From Phycisphaerae bacterium (GTDB lineage Bacteria > Planctomycetota > Phycisphaerae > UBA1845 > Fen-1342), in contig JALHOX010000181.1 in NCBI GenBank assembly GCA_022842805.1, positions 1 through 8,864 on the forward strand: 8,864 nucleotides of DNA. The letters are read 5' to 3'. Each line of letters begins with the position of its first letter. The stretch's first letter is position 1. Position numbers and translations under genes: made by a program. The notes below the pieces were generated by a model. That model did no database searches, was not told the origin of the DNA, and saw only the letters and a program-made list of their open reading frames with translations. Shown one piece after another: positions 5,078 through 8,864 of this stretch.

Positions 5078-5689
5078 ATGGGATTGTTCAAGTCCGAAGA
5101 AGAGCGTCGTCTCGAACGCGATCTCAAGATCCGGCAGGGAATCCGCCGCATCGAGAAGTCGATCGTCGAGCAGAACAAGTTCATGGACGAGTTCGTCCGC
5201 AATGCACGGCAGGCCAAGGAAATCGGCGACGCACAGAGCTACGCCTTCATCCGCAGCTCGCTCAAAAAAACCGCGACGATCAAGAAGATGCTGGAGCGAC
5301 AACTGCTCGCCGTGCGAAATGCCCTGCTGATCAAGCGTCAGGCGGAGGCGACCTCGGACTTCGCGGCGGCCATGAACCTGATGGCCAAGGAAGTGAGCCG
5401 CATGTACGCCGACACCAATCTCTCACAGACGCAGATGAACTGGGAGAAGGCGCTGGCCCAGAGTCAGACGATGGAGGAGCGCATGGAGCTCTTCCTGGAC
5501 GGCATGCAGGAAGGCGCCGCGGCGAGCGTCGCCTCCGCCAGCACGACCGAAGCCATCACCGATGACGAGATCGATCGCATGATCTCGGTCGAGCAGCAGG
5601 CCGATCAGGCTCGCGAGCAGCAGCAGATGAGCGCGCTCCGCGCCGAGCTATCGAAGCTGAAGGGCGGCGGCGAGAAAGAGACGAAGTAG
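5078..5689 (+). CDS. ESCRT-III-like protein (CHMP/Snf7 type) with MIM1-like C-terminus
   Basis: This is the clearest ESCRT-III look-alike in the window (203 residues). It opens MGLFK, the kind of membrane-inserting N-terminus seen in CHMP3/VPS24. A basic first helix (about 10-45), a turn at KEIGDAQSY (47-55) and a long second helix (55-90) form the hairpin. A Met-rich stretch (98-145, including AAAMNLMAKEVSRM and MEERMELFLDGM) resembles the CHMP region with repeated M...K.M and EEM..FLD-like words. After an Ala/Ser linker comes the acidic helix TDDEIDRMISVEQ (161-173), then MSALRAELSKLK (184-195), which fits the LxxxLxxLK part of the MIM1 motif that binds Vps4 MIT domains. Such proteins polymerise into membrane-remodelling filaments. 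ATG at 5078 is preferred for its MGLF start; its GAGAG ribosome site is weak. It ends the plus-strand cluster and faces a convergent gene 82 bases away. Confidence 0.72.
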   Translation: MGLFKSEEERRLERDLKIRQGIRRIEKSIVEQNKFMDEFVRNARQAKEIGDAQSYAFIRSSLKKTATIKKMLERQLLAVRNALLIKRQAEATSDFAAAMNLMAKEVSRMYADTNLSQTQMNWEKALAQSQTMEERMELFLDGMQEGAAASVASASTTEAITDDEIDRMISVEQQADQAREQQQMSALRAELSKLKGGGEKETK

Positions 5690-5771
5690 CGCGGCTGAGC
5701 TTTACGCACCCCCCCTGCCGACGCGGGGCGCCGCGAAAGCGCCGCACCGTCACGCAGCCGGCCGATTCACC

Positions 5772-6668
5772 CTACAACTTCGCCACAGCCAGCAACGGCC
5801 CGCCGGAGACCACCACGCCGCCCGGCTTTTCGAGCGTGAGCGCGAAGAGCGTCGGGCCGTCGATCCGCAGCTTGGCGTCGATCGGCACGATCGTTTCGCC
5901 CGTGGCCGCGATGTCGAATACGCCGCCGTCGATCGGGTGCTTCGGATCGCGAATGGGGTCGACGATCCAGAGTTGATATTGAGCCTCGGTCGGCGTGTTG
6001 GCCGGAACGCCCGCGATCCGCAAATAGCCCGCCTGGCGAGACTGGCTCCAGACCACGTCGCCGCTGATGCCCGCGATGGTCGAGTCCGGCGTCGCGCTCC
6101 AGTGGGTCACGACCACATCGGCCGCCCCATCGATGAGCTGTTGACGCTGCTCGACCGGGCCGACGATCGGCGCCACCGCGATCCCCCCGCCACCGCCCCT
6201 GCTCGTGGGAGCGTTGAGCGAGGTCGTGGTAAACGCCAGCACCAGCACTGCCGCCGCCGCCACGGCCCAGCCCAGCGTCGCGAAGAAACCGCCCAGGCGG
6301 GTCGGCGGCGCCTCATCAAAATCGGCCCTGGACGAGACGATGCGAATCGGCGGGCGATTGACGATCGCGGCCTCCGCGTCCCACGCTGCCGGGGCGCGGC
6401 TCTGAACCGTCGCGCGGCTCGCGGCGTTACCGCGGATGCCCGCCAGCAGTCGCTCACGCATTTCGCGCGGAAGCGCCTTCGGCCGCTCCGCCGCAAATGC
6501 CAGGTGGGCCGTCGCGGCGATGGCTTCAAACTCGTGGGCCGCCTCGGTCGCGCCGCGCGGGTCGAGCTGGTGCAGCTCGCGCTCCGCGGCCTCGTCGATG
6601 CCGAGCACCGCGCGATCGATCAGCAGTTCGTCGATTCTTTCGTGCAATGGGTCGTGTGCGCGACTCAT
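5772..6668 (-). CDS. RskA-like membrane anti-sigma factor
   Basis: The 298-residue protein binds and inhibits the ECF sigma factor encoded just upstream. Residues 1-60 form a helical cytoplasmic anti-sigma region (ERIDELLIDRAVLGIDEAA); no HxxxCxxC zinc motif is present, so it is not of the zinc-dependent type. One transmembrane helix spans about 127-149 (GWAVAAAAVLVLAF). The external C-terminal domain (about 188-295) has the RskA pattern: YQLWIVDP (231-238), GGVFDIAATGE (248-258), FALTLEKPGGV (275-285). In RskA-type factors, proteolysis in or near the membrane frees the sigma factor; that mechanism is assumed here. The ATG at 6668 overlaps the sigma stop in an ATGA arrangement, so translation is coupled. 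It ends with TAG at 5774-5772 and converges with the plus-strand cluster. Confidence 0.9.
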   Translation of the reverse strand: MSRAHDPLHERIDELLIDRAVLGIDEAAERELHQLDPRGATEAAHEFEAIAATAHLAFAAERPKALPREMRERLLAGIRGNAASRATVQSRAPAAWDAEAAIVNRPPIRIVSSRADFDEAPPTRLGGFFATLGWAVAAAAVLVLAFTTTSLNAPTSRGGGGGIAVAPIVGPVEQRQQLIDGAADVVVTHWSATPDSTIAGISGDVVWSQSRQAGYLRIAGVPANTPTEAQYQLWIVDPIRDPKHPIDGGVFDIAATGETIVPIDAKLRIDGPTLFALTLEKPGGVVVSGGPLLAVAKL

Positions 6669-7201
6669 GCGGCGCCTCCGACCATCGCCGCGCGCAGCTC
6701 CATCATGCCGCGGCGAGCGTGCGATTTCACCGTGCCCAGCGGAACTCCCAACATTTCGGCGATTTCGGGATAAGACAGGCCGTCGCGCAGCGATAGCTCC
6801 AACACGCGCCGATGCTCGGCCCGCAGCCCCTGCATCAACCCGATCGCGCGGCGGACCTCGTCGCTCGAGGCCCAGGCCTGCTCGGCGTCGGGCGCGGCCA
6901 CGTCGAAGGCCGCTTCGAGCGAGACCGGCGCGCCGCGCCGCTGTCGCGACCGGCGCCAATCGATCAACCGCCGGCGGGCGATCGTGGCGACAAACGTTTC
7001 GGGCGAAGATAGCTCTTCGCGATAGCTGCCCGCGCCGCGCCACAGGTCGAGAAAGACCTGCTGCACGACGTCTTCGGCGTCGGCACGATTGCGGCAAAAC
7101 CGCAACGCCAGCGACCAGACCAGCCCGCCGAATTCGTCAATCGACGTTTCGAGGGCCAGCGCGTCGCCGGCGGCCATGCGGCGGATGAGTTCGACGTTCA
7201 T
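6665..7201 (-). CDS. ECF (sigma-70 family) sigma factor, SigK-like by context
   Basis: The 178-residue protein directs RNA polymerase to a small set of promoters. Region 2 covers about 15-85 and contains the typical RADAEDVVQQVFLDLWR (39-55) and ETFVATIARRRLIDWRR (68-84). Region 4 covers about 118-170, with the helix-turn-helix GLSYPEIAEMLGVPLGTVKS (141-160). There is no extra C-terminal domain. The frame is open much further upstream, but MNVELIRRMAAGDALAL at 7201 is the usual ECF opening; the ribosome site there is weak. Its partner anti-sigma gene overlaps its stop by four bases. The paired RskA-like factor and the adjacent fasciclin gene match the mycobacterial SigK/RskA/MPT70-MPT83 arrangement, so the FAS1 gene and its own promoter are the likely targets. 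Confidence 0.95.
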   Translation of the reverse strand: MNVELIRRMAAGDALALETSIDEFGGLVWSLALRFCRNRADAEDVVQQVFLDLWRGAGSYREELSSPETFVATIARRRLIDWRRSRQRRGAPVSLEAAFDVAAPDAEQAWASSDEVRRAIGLMQGLRAEHRRVLELSLRDGLSYPEIAEMLGVPLGTVKSHARRGMMELRAAMVGGAA

Positions 7202-7231
7202 TCGCTTCAAGGACCATTCCGGGTGCGAGCG

Positions 7232-7277
7232 CGCTCGTCGCGGGCGCAGGCGAAGCCTGAGGGCGTCGCAACGAGCG
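7232..7277 (-). repeat. Potential hairpin in the leader of the sigma gene
   Basis: CGCTCGT (7232-7238) and ACGAGCG (7271-7277) are perfect 7-base inverted arms. Between them CAGGC-GAA-GCCTG (7247-7259) forms its own short hairpin. In the sigma transcript this would fold about 30 bases before the start codon. It could affect translation or be another intergenic repeat copy. Confidence 0.45.
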
Positions 7278-7366
7278 GGGGTTTCGCACGTGAGCATCAT
7301 AAGTCGATTTGCGATCTCGTTCCGTCCCAATTGTCGCTTTCGGCACGATGAGCCATAGACGCCGCA

Positions 7367-7481
7367 TGGTGCCACGGCTCCGTGAACCGTGCATTCCAGT
7401 AACTCATCGTGATTCGAGTCTTCCCGGTCGACGACCATTGACCGATCGACCGAAGACACGGCCCACCGAGCCGTGGCACCA
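7367..7481. repeat. Long-range inverted repeat pair
   Basis: TGGTGCCACGGCTC (7367-7380) and GAGCCGTGGCACCA (7468-7481) are perfect 14-base complements; beyond one mismatch the pairing resumes for three more bases (GTG/CAC). The arms are 87 bases apart. The second arm ends 18 bases from the stop of the FAS1 gene. The spacing is too long for a simple terminator, so a dispersed repeat or the ends of a tiny non-coding insert is more likely. Confidence 0.7.
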
Positions 7482-7499
7482 GAACGTCTGTCGAGAGAC

Positions 7500-8774
7500 T
7501 CAGCGGCTCGGCGTCATCCGCATCATCGACGAAGAATCCGCCGCCGACTCATAGGCCGCGTCGAGGGCGCGACGCAGGATCCACGCGCGCTCCTGCACAT
7601 TGTGCTCGTTGCGGGCCGCGTCCAGTCCGCGGACAAGATCAGCGCGGGCGTTGCCGCGGAACGCATCATTCGGCAAAGCCAGCAGGCCGAGCGTCGCGAC
7701 CTCGTAGATCGCTGCGCAGGCGGCGAAGTCGCCGTTGTTGAACTCCGGCACGCCGCGCTCGATCGCCGTGCTGATCAGCGTGCGGGGCGAGACGCGCTCG
7801 GCGCTGGACGCCGCGGGCATCGTCGGCGTTTGCGAGGTCTTGGGCAGCAGCACGCTGTCGATAACGTGGATCACGCCGTTGGTCGCGTCGATGTCGGTCT
7901 TGATCAGCGTCGCGCCGTCGACCATCGCGACGCCGCCGGCGAGGCGGAAGTTCACGCTCTCGCCGCTCAGCGTCTTGGCATTCGCCGCCCGCAGCGCTTC
8001 GTCGCTGAAGACGCGGCCGCTGATGACGTGCAGCTTCAGGATGTCGGCCAGCTTTTGCTTGTTTTCGGGCTTGAGCAGATCGCGAATCGTGTCCTTGCCG
8101 AGCTTGGCGAAGGCCTCGTCGGTCGGGGCGAGCACGGTCAGCGGGCCGGGCGCCTGCAGTGCCTCGACCAGCCCCGCGGCCTTCGCCGCCTTCAGCAGCG
8201 TCTCGAAGCCGCCGGCCTTGTCCGCCGTCGCGACGATGTCGAGCTTGCTGGGAATGAGCACGGTGTCGACGACGTGGATCACGCCGTTGGTACAGCCGAT
8301 GTCCGCGACCTGCACTGCGGATTGATCGATCTTCAGACCGCCGGCCTTGGCGGTGATGTCGAGCCGCTGGCCGCTGAGCGTGGACAGCGCGACGCGCTGC
8401 CCGACGTCGGCTCCGCCGAGGCGGCCGGGCACGACGTGATACTTCAGGATTTCCTGCAGGCGCGCTTTGCGCTCCGGCTTGAGCAGATCATTCAGCGCGC
8501 CGGCGGGCAGCTTGGCGAATGCGTCGTCGGTCGGGGCGAAGACGGTGAACTCGCCGCCCTCGAGCGCCTCGACCAGTCCGGCAGCCTTGATCGCGGCCAC
8601 CAGCGTCTCAAACGATTCATTCGATGCGGCGGTCTGGACGATCGAGCGCGGCGGAGCGGCGTTGTCATTCGGACGCGGGCCGGCGGTGGCGCTGATCGCA
8701 AACCCGGCACACGCGAGCAGCGCGGCGAGGCCGCTGTGAGCGGTGTTCAGATGATTGGACTTGAATCGGTTCAT
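7500..8774 (-). CDS. Secreted protein with two fasciclin (FAS1) domains and a helical C-terminal domain
   Basis: The 424-residue protein begins with a signal peptide (MNRFK..., hydrophobic core GLAALLACAGFAI at 15-27, likely cut after ATA at 31), so it is exported. The first FAS1 domain is about 43-175, with FTVFAPTDDAFAKLPAG (76-92), YHVV (112-115) and TNGVIHVVDTVLIP (162-175). The second is about 177-311, with LTVLAPTDEAFAKLG (212-226), LHVI (248-251) and TNGVIHVIDSVLLP (298-311). The two are similar enough to be a tandem duplication. FAS1 domains usually serve adhesion or surface binding. Residues about 327-410 form an extra helical domain (ERGVPEFNNGDFAACAAIYE) that I cannot assign. The ATG at 8774 has GGAG six bases upstream (8784-8781). 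It lies upstream of the ECF sigma/RskA-like pair on the same strand and is its most likely target. Confidence 0.95.
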   Translation of the reverse strand: MNRFKSNHLNTAHSGLAALLACAGFAISATAGPRPNDNAAPPRSIVQTAASNESFETLVAAIKAAGLVEALEGGEFTVFAPTDDAFAKLPAGALNDLLKPERKARLQEILKYHVVPGRLGGADVGQRVALSTLSGQRLDITAKAGGLKIDQSAVQVADIGCTNGVIHVVDTVLIPSKLDIVATADKAGGFETLLKAAKAAGLVEALQAPGPLTVLAPTDEAFAKLGKDTIRDLLKPENKQKLADILKLHVISGRVFSDEALRAANAKTLSGESVNFRLAGGVAMVDGATLIKTDIDATNGVIHVIDSVLLPKTSQTPTMPAASSAERVSPRTLISTAIERGVPEFNNGDFAACAAIYEVATLGLLALPNDAFRGNARADLVRGLDAARNEHNVQERAWILRRALDAAYESAADSSSMMRMTPSR

Positions 8775-8826
8775 GAGCTTCTCCGTTGGAGTCGGTTGTT
8801 TTTTTCGTGGTTCGGGGTCAAGTCAG

Positions 8827-8854
8827 CGTCCGCCGGGTGCACCCCGGGCGGACG
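8827..8854. repeat. GC-rich near-palindrome upstream of the FAS1 gene
   Basis: CGTCCGCC (8827-8834) and GGCGGACG (8847-8854) are perfect arms enclosing the 10-base palindrome GGGTGCACCC (8835-8844) plus two bases. It lies 53 bases upstream of the FAS1 start codon. No T-run follows on either strand, so it is not a standard intrinsic terminator for an upstream gene. It could be the terminator-like end of a gene beyond the window, or an operator. Confidence 0.5.
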
Positions 8855-8864
8855 GGAGTAGCTT

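Larger units (their letters stand above)
7202..7499. other. Intergenic region between the FAS1 gene and the sigma gene
   Basis: This 298-base stretch has no credible gene on either strand. It holds the leader of the sigma gene (minus strand) with a structured segment at 7232-7277, and a two-armed repeat at 7367-7481 nearer the end of the FAS1 gene. A smaller pair, CACGATGAG (7344-7352) and CTCATCGTG (7403-7411), also forms a perfect 9-base inverted repeat that interleaves with the larger one. The arms could end FAS1 transcription, in which case the sigma gene would need its own promoter; no promoter could be placed with confidence. Confidence 0.6.

Noticed and set aside
5690..5771. Intrinsic terminator between the convergent genes
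   Set aside because: Only a short imperfect GC stem (GGCGC/GCGCC near 5727-5743) without a T-run on either strand can be found, so it is not listed as a terminator.
7297..7323. ECF-type promoter for the sigma gene (GGAAC on the minus strand at 7323-7319)
   Set aside because: The -35-like GGAAC is present, but no CGTC-like -10 lies at the right distance, only CTTATG 15 bases on; one half-site is too common to call.
7473..8861. 462-codon plus-strand frame opposite the FAS1 gene
   Set aside because: The minus-strand reading has a signal peptide, two FAS1 domains and a ribosome site, while this frame shows only low-complexity sequence rich in Arg, Gly, Asp and Val.

Overview
The window is GC-rich (roughly two thirds by eye) with bacterial gene structure: Shine-Dalgarno sites, ATG, GTG and TTG starts, 4-base and 14-base gene overlaps, and operons. 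The gene content suggests a planctomycete or a close PVC-group relative: a Ser/Thr kinase with zinc ribbons, an ECF sigma/RskA-type anti-sigma pair beside a fasciclin protein, a stand-alone four-helix-bundle (S23/IVP family) gene, and short palindromic intergenic repeats. This placement is an inference from gene families, not from a marker gene.

Layout. Positions 1-338 hold the probable start of a divergent minus-strand gene (1-96) and two inverted repeats. A plus-strand cluster runs from 339 to 5689: a four-helix membrane protein (339-773), a Ser/Thr protein kinase ending in two zinc ribbons (823-1938), a small membrane-anchored zinc-ribbon protein with a TTG start (1942-2271), and three genes for helical coiled-coil proteins (2258-3712, 3861-4469, 5078-5689). 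Two intergenic spaces in this cluster carry palindromic repeats. One repeat pair brackets the four-helix-bundle gene (4543-4950) like a small inserted element. From 5772 to the right edge the genes are on the minus strand: a two-FAS1-domain secreted protein (8774-7500), an ECF sigma factor (7201-6665) and its RskA-like anti-sigma factor (6668-5772).

The part most worth attention is the set of three coiled-coil genes. I read them as ESCRT-III (Snf7/CHMP)-like proteins. The last one has an N-terminus of the MGLF type, a long helical hairpin, acidic C-terminal helices and a terminal LxxxLxxLK motif like the MIM1 of eukaryotic CHMP proteins. The first fuses an unrecognised alpha/beta domain and a winged helix to an ESCRT-III-like core and has a proline motif like MIM2; winged-helix plus ESCRT-III is also the plan of eukaryotic CHMP7. 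A good internal ribosome site plus ATG sits exactly at the start of that core. No Vps4-type AAA ATPase is in the window. The working hypothesis is a bacterial membrane-remodelling ESCRT-III-like system whose assembly may be controlled by the upstream zinc-ribbon kinase. All family assignments rest on reading the sequence and need profile searches and structure prediction.

The right-hand block follows an arrangement known from Mycobacterium, where SigK and its anti-sigma factor RskA control the fasciclin-domain proteins MPT70 and MPT83. By analogy the sigma factor here probably drives the FAS1 gene next to it.
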